Part shown: positions 22,380-34,778 of the stretch, in pieces
Position numbering within the stretch: position 1 is the stretch's first letter
Layout of the letters: the number at the start of each line of letters is the position of its first letter
Assembly: GCA_033002965.1 (NCBI GenBank)
Contig: JAURVB010006275.1
Span: 81,149 to 145,148, forward strand
DNA: 64,000 bases
Direction of reading: 5' to 3'
DNA from: Piper betle
Taxonomy: Eukaryota; Streptophyta; Magnoliopsida; Piperales; Piperaceae
Notes under the pieces: generated by a model
The model's database searches: none
The model's input: the letters and a program-made list of their open reading frames with translations, nothing else
What the model was told of the DNA's origin: nothing
Position numbers and translations under genes: made by a program

Positions 22380-23272
22380 CTCTGATGCACGAATCGGCCG
22401 ATTCTGTGCGGAATCGGCCGATTTAAATCGGATCGGCATCGCGCCGATCCGATTTCGGGGCCGAATCGGTCCTCGAATCGCCCGGTTTCGTCCGATTCCG
22501 ACCCATTTAACTCGGAATCAGAATCGGTTTTTTAAGAAAATTACCAAAATACCCTAGGTATGATTTTTATTAAATTATTTAAGCATGGGTAAAATTGTAA
22601 TTTGGATTTTAAAAACCTAAAATCAAATCCACTCCTCCCCCACCGCCGCCGCTCGTCCGCCCGCCGCCGCCCCGTTTCCGCCCTCCGCCGTGCATCCCCG
22701 ACTACCGCCGCCGCTCGCCGCGCGACCCGTTCCGCCCTCCGCCGTGCATCCCCGACTCCGGGCTCGCCGCCGACCGGGCCGCCGACCTCGCAACATCGCC
22801 GCCGATGTGTGACTGGACCGAATCGGGCTGTGACGCATGAATCGCCGCCGACTCCGCCTCCGACTCTGGGCCGCCGACTGTTCGTCCGGCCGGGCTGCTG
22901 ACATCGCCGCCGCAAGACTCGCCGCCGACCGGGCCCCCGCCGCCGGCGGGGGTAAGAGCGGAGGGTGGCATTCTCGTAATTAAAAGTTGACTCGAGTCTA
23001 ACTCGAGTTAAAAAATAATAATTAATTCTAAATAATTTTAAAAAATCTTAAAAAATATTTAAAAATATCATAAACTATAATACACAGAATAATATCAAAA
23101 TAACATCAATACCTAATCTTAATATATTTATAATATGAATTTTCAAATTATTATATATGACCGATTAAACTAATTTGGACCGATTCAACTGAACCGATTC
23201 CTGGCCGATTCAGACCGATTCCGATTTCGACTCCCTAGAAAACCGATTCCGATTCCGATTCATGCAACCATG
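22380..23272. mobile_element. hAT-type non-autonomous element, copy 2
   Basis: Same family as 15597-16304: 5' end CTCTGATGCACGAATCGG, 3' end ATTCATGCAACCATG, perfect 8-bp duplication GACATGAT (22372-22379 and 23273-23280), subterminal GAATCGG/CCGATTC repeats. Its CCG-rich core (22620-22960) differs in sequence and strand composition from copy 1, but the following GACTCGAG-containing stretch is conserved. It lies in a SOQ1 intron. Confidence 0.85.
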
Positions 23273-23429
23273 GACATGATATCTCCGAAATATATAACAG
23301 GCAAGAGAATCACTGGACTGTAATATATTATAAGATCGCCCCCATCACAATGATCTATGGACAGATGGCAACAAGCATGGGATAGGGGATAGGCAATAGC
23401 AAATGATGAAGGCATAAAAAAATGGAAAT

Positions 23430-23850
23430 GCTAGTGTCTCCTTTTAAACTGAACCGAACCACGTTCGGCGATTAGATTTTAAAACCGAAACCGAATTAAA
23501 CAACCCTCAAAATTGAATCGAACCAAATTAAAATATTTAAATTTGGTCAGTTCAGTAACTGAATAACAAAAATTAATGATAATTTATAAAAAAATAGATT
23601 TATTTAATTATTTAATCAAAATCATATTATTATTTTAGTGAAGATAATCATTTAATAAGTTCTTCTAAATATATATCCTATTAAACAAACAAAAAATATC
23701 ATAAACTATTATAATATAATGATAATTAATATAAAATATAAATTTTATAGTATTTTTTAAAATTTTTGATTAATTTGGTTCGGTTAGGTTCCGAACCGAA
23801 ATTGCCATATGGTTTTCAATTTCTCCCAAAATATGCTCACCCCTCTACGT
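23430..23850. repeat. probable degenerate non-autonomous DNA element (GGTTCGG-rich)
   Basis: Both ends carry AACCGAACC/GGTTCGG motifs (GAACCGAACC near 23450, GGTTCGGTTAGGTTCCG near 23780) around an AT-rich core, and the right end reads GCTCACCCCTC, typical of some plant hAT-type ends. No clear target duplication found. Confidence 0.4.
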
Positions 23851-23886
23851 CATTGTTAATACACTGCACATGGTGGAAGATCATGT

Positions 23887-24253
23887 TGATAAAAATTTTT
23901 TTAACTTTAACCAAATTATACAAATGATAAAACCATCATCAGCAAAACCTTCTTCCGATTAAATTATCAAGAAAATAAAATTTAATAACAGAAGCGTACC
24001 TGAATCTATAATAGCAAAACAATTCTTTACTTCTTTAGGTTTTGATCTTTCAAATTCTACACCGATTCTCTAAAGCCAGGTTTCTGGATGATGAGATACC
24101 AGAAAAGAAAAATTACGGTATCTCCACATATTTATCTTAAATATTAATGGCCATTAACCATAACTTTAATAGATCAATTTAATTTAAGCCCAAACCTTAT
24201 TAATAGCATATGATACAATTATATACTTGTATATATATGTTCAAAATCTAACA
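23887..24253 (-). repeat. 3' LTR of copia-A2
   Basis: Reads on the minus strand from TGTTAGATTTTGAACAT to TTTTTATCA. About 150 bp shorter than the copia-A1 LTRs, so internally deleted. Confidence 0.8.
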
Positions 24254-25080
24254 ATCTCCCACTTGGACTATATATATAAAGATAATTGCATATTACCTTA
24301 TGGGCTCTAAAATAACATAAGCTATTATTCCAAAATAACAATCTCGTCCATTGATTAATGTTAATATAGGATCAAGGCGATTTTTGTTGCCATCCATGGT
24401 CATATAAATCAACATAATTAAATGACATAGATCAAGTATGGATATGTACCGTGAAAATTACATGTAATTTGATCTGAACATGTTTGTTTTCAACTGGTTC
24501 AACCTTATGAGATCACCAAAATAGAGTGAAACATAAACCAAATACCTCAACAAAACAAAATCCCACTAAAGTAACATATCATCAAATGATACAATACATA
24601 GAGGAGCAACATGCTTATGAAAGACCTTGGGCGGTAAACTTTTAGTAAGTGGATCCACAACCATAGAGTTTGTCCCAATATACTCTATAGAGACTTTACC
24701 GAAACTTTGTCACTCTAAACTCTTTATTTCACAACAAGGAACTTGATCTCTATATGTTTTGATTTAGATGAGCTCCTGTTATTATTTGAATTTGATACTA
24801 CAGACTGACTGTCACAAAATAACTTAAGCGGTCTTTCAATATTATCAACAATGTGCGGCCCTGTGACAAAATTCCGCAACCATATTCTATGATTGGATGC
24901 CTCATAACAAGCTATGAATTCAGCTGTCATGGTGGAAGAAGCTATGAGAGTCTGCTAAGCACTCTTCTAAGAAATAACTCCTCCAGCAAGCAGGTAGACA
25001 TCGTTTGACATCCACCAAAATCAAAATCAAAAAACCCAATGATCTCAAGTTGATCTGACTTCTAACATGTAAGCATGTAA

Positions 25081-27908
25081 TGTAAAACCCGTGACTCGAG
25101 TCAGAGTCTTACATTACCGAACCAGTCAGTTTAACCGTTGGTTTGAGTCAAGGCTAGCCGTGAGTTATGAGCGATGAGAGTCAGGTGTACCTAAATATAT
25201 GATGATAACGTCGAAAAGATGGTGAGAAATGAGTTATCAGAATATATGAAAGTATGCAGTATTTTTCTTTTTATATGTTTGATTATAGAAATAGTTTTGA
25301 GCTGGATAACGCATTAGGAAGCGTGGTAGGGCAGTTGGGTGGGTTATTAGTTATAAAGCATGTCATTTGGATGTTGTTGTGTTTGTTTTATTTTATGGGA
25401 TTTTCCCATATTTTTCTAGATTTTTTTAGGATTTATTACGAATTAGTTATTATTTTGAGTCAAGTATGACTCGAGTCAATACTTATTTATGAGTTTGCCA
25501 TTGAGGGTGTTTTTCTCCCTCCTAACACCTTCCTCCTCCCAAAGCCCTACTGCCGCCCACTGTGTGTGTTGCCGCCACCGCCGCCGATGCCGCACTACAG
25601 CCGATCAATGCCGCCCCGCCTTGTCGTGTCGTCGCCGTGCCGGCCCGGCCAACCCCGACAACCGTCTTGCCGCTACGACGCCAGAATCACCCCACAAGCC
25701 GCGATGCTCCCCTTGTCGATTCACCGCCGTCAAGGCCGCGCCACTGTAGCCGTGACCCCGATGACCACCCCCTTGACCTCCCCGACGTTTCCCCTTACCT
25801 AGCGCCGCTGTCGAAGCTGGCCGTCGGCCTGATCGAAACGACCGATCGCCCCAACCGAACTCGACGTCGCCACCGCCGGCGGTCATTGCCGCCGCTACTG
25901 TCCTTGCTGTCACCACTATTGGGACGAGCTCGCCAAGCCAGTGCTAAACCTTACCCCGATTGCCCGACCAGAACAGTCGCTGGAAAACCGCTGGGACAGT
26001 CGCCGGAAAATTGCCGGAAGCTGCTGAAAAACTGGATTCACCAAAATTCGTCAGAAATCACCTGATCTTCCACCGAATCCCTCCGATCGAACCCTATTGA
26101 ACTTCAGATGCCATAGGGTGCCAAATTTAAGCAACGAATCCTGCGAGGAATAATTTATTTTAACTTAATTATTTAAAAATATTGATTATTAGAATTGCAT
26201 GCTAGGATTAGTGAATTGTGTGTTATAATATATATATAAATGTAGAATTGGTTAAGGATAAAATACGAAATTTGTTTGATTGAGTGGTGTTAAAAATAGA
26301 GGCTAAGAAACTAATTAGGGTAACTAGGTAATGATCATGATCTAATGCAAGCTAGCCTAAGTAGACTTGCTAGAATTGAGATAGGTTGATGTGTGTTGAT
26401 TGATGCGTGATGGATATATGTGTGATATAGGTTGTATAACTACATCATGAGCGGGCGTTAGTATTTAGTTTTGATGTGTAGGTACGGAGTAGGAGCTTGC
26501 CGCCTAGGCACGAGGACATGCTTGGAGCTTCTACGAGGTCCGTTTAGGACTCGTTCTCTATTTTACGCTACTCTATTGTGTATTTAATTTATCATGTGTA
26601 GGACGAGTTAAGTGGCATTTTATCGAATCCCACTTAACTCAAGCCATTTAGCCAACAGTTTTTTTCGGATTAATAACCCTCGAGATGGATCTCGAGAGTC
26701 CCTCGAGTCAATTTTTGAAATTAAGATCCACCGCAAGTTGCCTTCGGGCATATTGTATAAATCCCAACCCAAGCCTATATATGCATAGTTTTCACGTTTT
26801 CAGTGAGAGATGGAATGAGGGTTACTGACGGCCACGCCTTCAAATAGGGCGTGTGCTCGGAAGAGCGGGCTTTGGAGCTGAGGAGAACCCACTTCGTTCC
26901 CAAAGGATCCGGACAACTCCACCTTTGAGTTCCTCAAACCTGGAGAAGTGTGGAGGTTTACAGGTACTGCAATGCAGCGCATGTCTAGACTTGTGGTTCA
27001 AAGGGTACTAAAGGCGACTGCCTGAGAGTGCTTGGCCTTCGTGCTCAAGGCCAGGAGTAATATGGAAGATGTAGAGGGCGCAAAGGAATGAGATTTGATG
27101 CGAGAAGCGATAGAGAAATGACCAAGGTATGAGAATGAGAAAGAAAGGGGGACGTTATTGACCTGATGGCGACGACTCCCATATATGCTCTGATGAGTGT
27201 TCCTGAGGAAGTATATGGTTTTGATTCAACAAGAGAGTTTGCTCTCCTGTGCCAGATTGATATTAGTTATTTCCCTGGCTGGTAACACTCGTTACAGATG
27301 ATTTTTCTATATATATGTAGGTGAGAAATGCGAAGGATGAAAGCTATCGGGACTACGGAGGAGCAGCATGGAACCGCGTGTAATGTATAATGATGGTGTG
27401 TTAATGCTACGTGAATGATAATTTTAATGTGTTTGTTTGGATAAATTGTTTGTTATGAAATGAACGGATAAATGTGAATGAGTAGGGAGCCTTGGAGTTC
27501 AGCCTCAACTCAGATGAAAACAAATGAGAAAATGATGGGATGTCGCGGTAGACTGTTATGTTTTATCGTATTTTGATAAAATATTTATATACCCTTGTTG
27601 TGGACAGGTTGGCCCCTATTGCACTTTTAGGGGGAGATTTTGTCCATTTTTTCGTAAAAATTAATGAATTTTTATTTAAATTTCTTGCTTGTTGCATGGT
27701 TTTGTTTTGCTTGCACGTCATGGCATGCATGTAGGACCGCGTTAGAACCCAATTGTTCCCGTTCATGCATTTCATGGTTGTATCCCCATCTTAAAACGCC
27801 GAGGGTAGATCCGGGTCGACTTAACCAAATCTAGTAGATTAGCGAACAGTTCGGTCGCCGGTGACATTTCTAGGTCGGTTCACGGGTGAGCTGAAACGGG
27901 GTGTTACA
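25081..27908 (+). mobile_element. solo long LTR, gypsy-like, copy B1
   Basis: 2828 bp, beginning TGTAAAACCC and ending GGGGTGTTACA, flanked by the 5-bp duplication TGTAA (25076-25080, 27909-27913). It contains a GC-rich island (25.5-26.1 kb) and a conserved central block (GGTACGGAGTAGGAGC, 26480). No coding domain. Length, TG...CA ends and 5-bp duplication fit a solo LTR of a long-LTR Ty3/gypsy element (Tekay/Del-like), an assignment made by resemblance only. Inserted in copia-A2. Confidence 0.75.
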
Positions 27909-28155
27909 TGTAATGTTTTGTTCTCTGAAGATACCTTATGACTTTATTAGCTACTTTCCAATGATCTAAACTGGATTACTTAAATATCTACCTAACATTC
28001 TAACAATATACGCAATATCTGGATGCGTACATACTTGAGCATACATAAGACTTCCTACTGCTGAAGCATAGAAAATCTTTTGCATTTCATTTCCTTCTAT
28101 GTTATTTTTAAGACATTGATTGAAACTAAATTTATCTCCTTTAGAAACAGGGTAT

Positions 28156-31061
28156 TGTAAAACCCACGATTCGAGTCAGGGTTTTATATTCAGAACCGGT
28201 CGGTTCGACTGTTATTTTCGAGTCGAGTCAGTTTCAGAACACGTATACTGAGCCGACGCCGGTCTCGTGTATGAGCCATGAGGGTCATGTGTACCCAAGT
28301 ATATGATGATAACGTCATGAACACAGCAGAAAAGAATGAGTTATCAGAATATATGAGAGTATGCAGTTCATTTTTTTATTATGATATATAATGGATCGTA
28401 GAATTAGTTGTAGGCCATTTACCACGTTAGGATGCGTTACGGGAATTTTGGGTGGGTTGATAGTTCTAGAGCATATCATTATGATTTTTTTGGTGTTATT
28501 TGATTTTATGGGATTTTTCCCAAATTTTTTGGAATTTTTTACGACTTAAATATTATTTTGACTTGAGTCGGAGTCGAGTCAAGTAATATTTACGACTTTG
28601 CCACCACACACCCCCGCGCCCTCCTCTTCCTTCCCCAAACCCTCGCCCGACGCCGCCCTTGTGCGCGTCGCCGCCACCGCTGTCGGCGCCGCCCGGCCGT
28701 CGATCGACGCCACCCAGCTCGGCGACGACGTTGCCGTGCTGCCCCGACCAGGTCCGGCCCCCGTCGGACCGCAGCGACGCGAGGAAGCCACACCGCGACG
28801 CCGCGCCCGCATTGCGCTTCCGTCGCCGATTCCACCGCCGGCGACCAGTGCCGCTGCGATCTGTCGGTCGCCTCGGCACCCTCAGCCTTCCAGTGACCTT
28901 CTCCGACCGGAACGGAGGCCATCGCCACCGTGGCCGGTCGGATCTAGCCACCATCACCGCCGACTCTGTTTTATGCATTTTCCAGCGAGCCGCCACCTCC
29001 GTTGGCCACGTCGACCTCATAGATGAGTCGGGCTCGCCGAGCCGGTTCCGAGGGTACCCAACACGACTACTTTCTGGCCAGTTGACGCCGCCGGCGATTG
29101 TCACCGGAAAACCACCATGCCGAAAACTGCCAGTAGCTGCCGGAAAACCGCCAAAAATCGGAATTTCTGGAATTCGCTGGAATTCACCAGAACTTCCGCG
29201 GAGCTCACCCAGTTGGACTCGATCGAATGTCTAACGCCGATGAGCGCCGAATTGGAGCTCCGAGACGCGCGACGAAGCCCTAACCGTCGCATATCGCTGA
29301 CGACGTGAGGTATAATTACCTCCGATTTAATTTGTTAAATTTGAGATGATTGTTAGCATAACATGCTACAATTGAGTAGTTGTCATGATGAATATTAGCA
29401 CAGTATGCTAGATTTGATTAACTGTTATGAGTAATGCTAATTATGAGTGAAGGGATGATTGTATGATTTGAGTAATTGCAAATGAATAGTAAGTGATCTA
29501 ATGAGGTAGATCGAGTCTCAGCATGATAAGTGATCTAACAAGATGAAGTAAATATGAGCATGCTAATCTAGTGTGATGTAAAAATACAGTAAAATTGTTA
29601 TGAATAGGATTAGTTAGAATTATTTTTCATACTTACAATTATTTGATTGTTGATTGATGTTTATTGAGTTTGATGCATCATTTAGTTAGCGGGCGTTAGT
29701 ATTTAGTTTTGATGTGTAGGTACGGAGTAGGAGCTCGCCGCCTAGGCGCGATGACACGCTTGGAGCTTTTACCAGGTCCGTTTAGGACTCGACTCTGTTT
29801 TACGTCTTTCTATTGTATGCTTATCTTATCATTTACAGGACGGGTTAAGTGGCATTTTATTGGATCCCACTTAACTCGGGCTATCTAACCGAACATTTTC
29901 CGGATTAATAACCCCTCGAGGTTGATTTCGAAAACAAGATCCACCAAAAGTTACCTTCGGGCCTATTATATAACTCCCTACCCAAGCCTATACATATATA
30001 GTTTTCGCATTTTTGTGAGACGAGAGATGGAGAAATCGACTGCACGTACTATGGAGAGGATGCCGTGACAGTCAAAGCGGGCTTTGGATTAGTGCCAGTG
30101 GACTGTTTCATTCCCGAGGGATCCTGACAACTCTGCGTTTGAGTTCCTCATACCCGGAGAACGTGGAGGTTTACGGGTACTGTTTAGTACAGCGCATGTC
30201 CGGACTTATGGTTCAAAGGGTACTAAAGGCGACTGCCTGAGAGTACTCGGCCTTCGTGCTCAAGGCCAAGAGAAATATGGAGGTAAGGAGAGGGCTTAGG
30301 ATAAAGTTTCACGAGAAGTACTGAAAAAGAAGTGCCGAGAGCGGCATAGTATCCGCAGCAGATCAGTAATTTTGGGATGCTACCGGGTCTGCAACCCAGT
30401 GGCTCCTTAGTAGTTCCCTTCAGAGTGTTCACGTGGAGTATATGATGTTTTCTTTTATATGAGAGTTTGCTCTCATAGCCAGCTTGTTATAGTTATTTTA
30501 TTTTTCGGACCAGTAACACTTGTTACTGACGTGCTTTTATACTATATGTAGGTAACAATTACGAGTTGGAGGAGCCAGTTTGGACGGAGGGCCACTGTTG
30601 TCGCTTGCACACATGTCAGTTAATTGAGTGTTTATATTGTATTATGATATTATTATACAGTGTGAATAAATGATTGAAACATGATGATGTGACGTGATTA
30701 GTTGTTAAAATATGATGTTATGATATGATGAAAAGCTTAGACATGATGACAAGAGGTGAGATGTGATTAGAGTGCGCAACAGAAGTGTGGCCCAAGTTTT
30801 ATAATGAATATACGGTATATTAGATTATGTGTGATTAAAATTGTTGATATATGCTTATGTATTGGTGTGTGTTTGAATTGCATGTCATTCATATAGTACC
30901 ATGTTAGGGTTTGTGTATTCATCCATGCTTTGAGAGTTGTATCTTCATCTTAAGACGCCAAGATTGGATCCGTATTAGTTAGGTTTGGGTTAGCCGATCT
31001 AACCGGGGCCTGTAACATACAGGTTCGGTTCACGAGCGTGAACCGGATTTGGGGTGTTACA
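28156..31061 (+). mobile_element. solo long LTR, gypsy-like, copy B2
   Basis: 2906 bp, TGTAAAACCC...GGGGTGTTACA, with perfect duplication GGTAT (28151-28155, 31062-31066). Same family and orientation as B1, 247 bp away, both within copia-A2. GC island 28.6-29.3 kb, central block GGTACGGAGTAGGAGC near 29720. Confidence 0.8.
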
Positions 31062-32409
31062 GGTATCTCCTGGTTTACAACTTTGCATGTCAAATCTCTT
31101 AAGCACTTTTTCTATATAGGTCTTTTGTGATAATCCAAGTATACATCGAGAGTGATCCCGATGTATTTGAATTCTTAATACAAAAGACACATTTCCAAGA
31201 TATTTCATTTCAAATTTCTTTGATAAAAATCACTTGGTTTCGTGCAAGAAACCTATATCATTACTGACAAGCAATATATCATCAACATATAAACCCGAAA
31301 AATATACATAATGAAGTACTAATGCCATAATTATTCTGAATGAGTCTTTCGATGAAACTGGAGAGAATGTCTCGTTATAATCGATGCCTTCCTTTTGAGT
31401 AAAACTCTTTGCAACAAGACAAGCCTTATATCTTTCTACATCACCTTTTGAATCACTCTTGGTTTTAAATATCCATTTACAACCAATAGGTTTCAGTATA
31501 TTCAGGCAATGGAACAAGATCTCATAGGTCATTAGCTTTCATGGACTTCATCTCTTCATTCATGACATCAATCTACTTTTGAGAATTAGAACTCTTCATA
31601 GCTTGATGAAAGTTGATTGGATCATCTTCCACCATTCCAGTGTTATCTTTATGTTCTTAGAGAAAGATGATATAATCATCTGAAATTGCATTTCTCTTTT
31701 CTCTTTTGGATCTCTTCAATGGCACTTGCTCTTGAGTTTGTTGAGTTTGCTCTTCAGGTATAACTTGATTTGGGAGATTTTTGACATTGTCTTGTAATTC
31801 TGATATTGTTTCTTGAATAACATCAAGAATATAATCTTGATCCTGATTATTGTCAAGAAGAATCATAAGAAGAGAACCAGATACCCACAACCATCTTAAT
31901 ATTTTAAAATAAATTAATTTCTATAAAAGAGGCTACTTTGGCAGTATATTATAGTCCTTAATAAATTTTAAAATATTAATCATAATTGAACCATAATTTA
32001 AATTTAATAATCCCAAATAATATAAAACTGAAAAAGGTTATAAAGATATCTTTATTTGGAAATTTTTGAAATTATAACCTTTTATAACTTTATTTTCCTC
32101 ATTTGATATTTTACTAAAAGAGGACCTTAATTTGAGAACAAATATCCCATATACAATTTCTTGTAATTTCCTAAATTTAGGGTTACACTCAATGGGTTGA
32201 AGATCAAATCAATTTGTTCTCGTAGACAAAAGTGATAAATAAAAGAATGCTTCACATAAATCGAAATTATTTGATCAATGAACGAACAATATCACCCTTT
32301 TGTTCAATAAGATACCAAAGTGGATGATTGACTAATTAAAAAAATAAATGATTACAAATTAAATTAATTTTCAATGATCTAATATGAAGAAGCTCTGATA
32401 CCACTTGTT

Positions 32410-32894
32410 GATAAAAAAACCTTTAACTTTAACCAAATTATACATATGATAAAACCACCATCAACAAAACCTTCTTCAGATTAAATCATCAAGAAAATAA
32501 AATTCAATAATGGAAGCGTACCTAAATCTATAATAACAAAATAATTCTTCACTTCTTTAAGTTTTGATCTTCTAAATTTTGCACCGATTCTCCAAAGCCA
32601 GAGTTCTGGATGATGGGACACTAAAAGAAAAACTACGGTGCCAATTTGGGGACCATAATCGTATTTATTCGTATAACCATATTTATCCTTATCTTTTATA
32701 ATTCTAATTTAACCCATCATAAATTAGAGATTACAAAAACGGTATCTACAAATATTTATCCACACTCATCTTAAATATATGATATCTCCACATATTTATC
32801 TTAAATATTAATAGCTTATTAACCTTAACTTTAATAGATCAATTTAATTTAAACCCAACTTTTATTAATAGCATATAATATAATTATATACTTT

Positions 32895-32928
<34 letters not shown>

Positions 32929-32942
32929 TCCAAAATTCAACA
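32410..32942 (-). repeat. 5' LTR of copia-A2
   Basis: Minus-strand LTR from TGTTGAATTTTGGACG to TTTTTTTATCA, with an expanded (TA)n/(CA)n stretch at 32895-32935, adjacent to the primer-binding site. Confidence 0.82.
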
Positions 32943-32970
32943 AACTAAGCTTCAGTTAATATAAATACAC

Positions 32971-33070
32971 CTCATTAACAAATACATGCAGGTATTTAGA
33001 TGCAGCCAAGAATTTATCTGGAGCGGGCTTCAAATTTTCAAATGCATCAGCAAAGACAATGGCATCGAAC
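32971..33070 (-). pseudogene. SOQ1: SOQ1 exon: HAD core (FENLKPAPD)
   Basis: Acceptor GATCAG, then FDAIVFADAFENLKPAPD and KFLAASKYLHVFVNE, donor GTGTAT. KPAPD is HAD motif III-type lysine context. Splices in frame to the CVVIEDA exon at 22320, about 10.6 kb away. Confidence 0.92.
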
Positions 33071-33180
33071 CTGATCATGTTGAGAAGCACATGCCAATTC
33101 AAGTTGAAGAGAAAATAAACACGCCCAAGATAATATGCATTAGGTTTCATTTCATCCTTAAGAAAGCAAATATTTCGTAC

Positions 33181-33290
33181 ATTGGCACAGGCAGACCCGC
33201 AGCATTCAGATTTGCATTGACTTGGATCCTATCAGCACATGATGCCACAGCAATCTTAAAGACCAATGGTTGAACAATGTGGAAATTTGA
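33181..33290 (-). pseudogene. SOQ1: SOQ1 exon: HAD motif II region (VASCADRIQVNANL)
   Basis: Minus strand FKIAVASCADRIQVNANLNA then AGLPVPM, donor GTACGA; joins in frame to FDAIV of the next exon. Corresponds to SOQ1 KVAVASSADRIKVDANLKAAG. The upstream border is unclear, and the preceding exons (transit peptide, DMDGVLCNSE motif) were not found upstream. Confidence 0.85.
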
Positions 33291-34778
33291 TGTTATACTT
33301 GGGAATTACTGTTTGATGATAAATTACAGGTATATTGGGACTATTTAATTAGTTTTTCTTGTGTTAATTTGTTTATTCACGTTCATGGAGTTTTCGTTTT
33401 TCTTATCTTTAGGATATTATCACGTGTCTTTGTACTGGCTTCCCATTGGTTTAAACGTTGGAAGTATGTGTTTTCCTTCTCATTTGTTTCCATGCCTGCT
33501 CTTTTTTTAAATTGTTCTACTTTTAAATTTTAAAAGATTTAAATGAGCCGTGTACTTTTAAATGTAGGAGAAAACGCCATCACCGATGTTGTGTTTTTAT
33601 TTTTGGCATTTTTCTTGGGCATTGGTATTTTAAAATTTAAAAGTTGATAATTTGTTTCGGTGGGTTGCATTGGTCGATGGGTAATGGCCGTGTGTCAAGG
33701 AAAAGGTTCTGAGTTGGGTTGGCAATCGGAAAGAGATGGAGGCAACTCAAAAAATCTAAAATAACACCCTATGCTCGAAGGAATGATGGTAATCGGAGAA
33801 TTACAGAAATGTTATATCTTATGCATGGTATGTCCATTTGGTTCCTCTTCTTAGACCGTGCTTTTGAAATTGCCAATCAAAGTTTTGTGTGAGTTAAATA
33901 GCAGTATGTCTGAATTAAACCATCCACAGTTGCTTTAGTTAGTACATTTTAATTTTAATTTGCTTCCATTTTTACACCAAGGATTTCTCATGCACATTTC
34001 TGGAGTTTCTCATCTTATAGATTATTTTCTTCCAAACCCCCCCCCCTGTATTTGCTTTGGTAGCAGCAATTGGGTTGTTGATTGCAATTTTTTCTCCCTG
34101 ATCAGTCAGTATTTTTCCAAAAAAAAAAAAAAGAGTAAGGACATTTCTAATGCTTGAATCAAATGTACAGCTATTTTTACGACAGTTGTTCAGCTGCGAA
34201 CTTTTGCTATAGGTTCTCGATGGTTCAACAGAAGCGCTGGGAATTTGACCTCTTGCAGGCTTGTGGTATCTACGCGTGGTCTTACTGCCATTGGCTTGGT
34301 GTTGCCAAATTGGCCTTTACACTGTATCACTTGATGTTCTCAATCGTAAATAGTTTCATCTCATTAGTGTGCTTGTATATTATTTGTGTTTGGTGAAGTT
34401 TGGTTTATCGTTTAATTTAGTCTTTGAGAGTAAACTAATGCTTTAAAATTTTTTGTTGTCTACAAATCGAGCCAAACAGTTCTGGAAGATGAAGCTTCCA
34501 TGATCGACTCATGAACATAATTGGAAATATTGAGATGTGGGCTCAACCTTCAACATCTCGAGGTATCCATAATTTCTTCCATTTTCTCCTCTCTCCCTTA
34601 CATTCGGCAATATTGAATATTCTATAGACACGCCACCATTAAGCTCATAATTTCCAATATGAATGATATTTTGAACTTGAAAAGTCGATTATACTCACAG
34701 GACATTGAAAGGTCAACGTGTTTTACAAGATCAATTGGTGCTTCTCAAAGGTGATCAGGCAAGGAGTGCCTACAATAT
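33291..34778. other. intergenic, no gene identified
   Basis: AT-rich with homopolymers (C-run at 34040, A-run at 34120). A plus-strand stretch near 34218 reads SMVQQKRWEFDLLQACG, faintly like the QKRWxxGLL motif of cellulose-synthase-like proteins, but nothing else supports this. Confidence 0.3.

Larger units (their letters stand above)
23887..32942 (-). mobile_element. Ty1/copia, second copia-A copy, inverted, deleted and nested (copia-A2)
   Basis: Left (3') LTR 23887-24253 and right (5') LTR 32410-32942 match copia-A1 LTRs on the opposite strand. Primer site GGCTCTGATACCACTT-like sequence precedes 32410, and the purine tract lies at 24254-24264. RNase H (about 24724-25060), reverse transcriptase pieces (27909-28155, 31062-31530) and the DNNQD linker (31657-31890) match copia-A1; gag, protease and integrase are lost by a deletion near 31895. 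Two long solo LTRs (25081-27908 and 28156-31061) are nested inside. No matching 5-bp duplication remains. It fills the SOQ1 intron between the exons at 32971 and 22320. Confidence 0.85.
4967..33290 (-). pseudogene. SOQ1: SOQ1 locus (HAD/Trx-like/NHL), exploded by transposons
   Basis: About fifteen short segments on the minus strand read in order as SUPPRESSOR OF QUENCHING 1, a thylakoid protein with a stromal HAD domain and lumenal thioredoxin-like and NHL domains that restrains the photoprotective quenching called qH. Visible in order: part of the HAD domain (33.29-32.97, 22.3, 21.6 kb), linker and membrane segment (16.8-15.57 kb), the stretch before the Trx domain (15.4-15.06 kb), and NHL-repeat and C-terminal exons (7.7-4.97 kb). 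Missing: the transit peptide and HAD motif I exons, and the thioredoxin exons with the CCINC motif plus the first NHL repeats, expected between 7.7 and 15.06 kb. One exon is split by a hAT-type element and at least three show frame errors. Introns are filled with nested transposons. I infer a pseudogene; a functional paralogue may exist elsewhere. Confidence 0.8.

Noticed and set aside
25489..26065. Long GC-rich open frames (also 28553-29234, 41644-42324, 43229-43859, 55286-55751)
   Set aside because: They coincide with the GC island of the long LTR copies, occur on both strands and in several frames, are Pro/Arg/Ala-rich and not conserved in frame between copies.
34200..34300. Possible cellulose-synthase-like fragment (MVQQKRWEFDLLQACG)
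   Set aside because: Only a short resemblance to a QKRWxxGLL motif; no flanking catalytic motifs.
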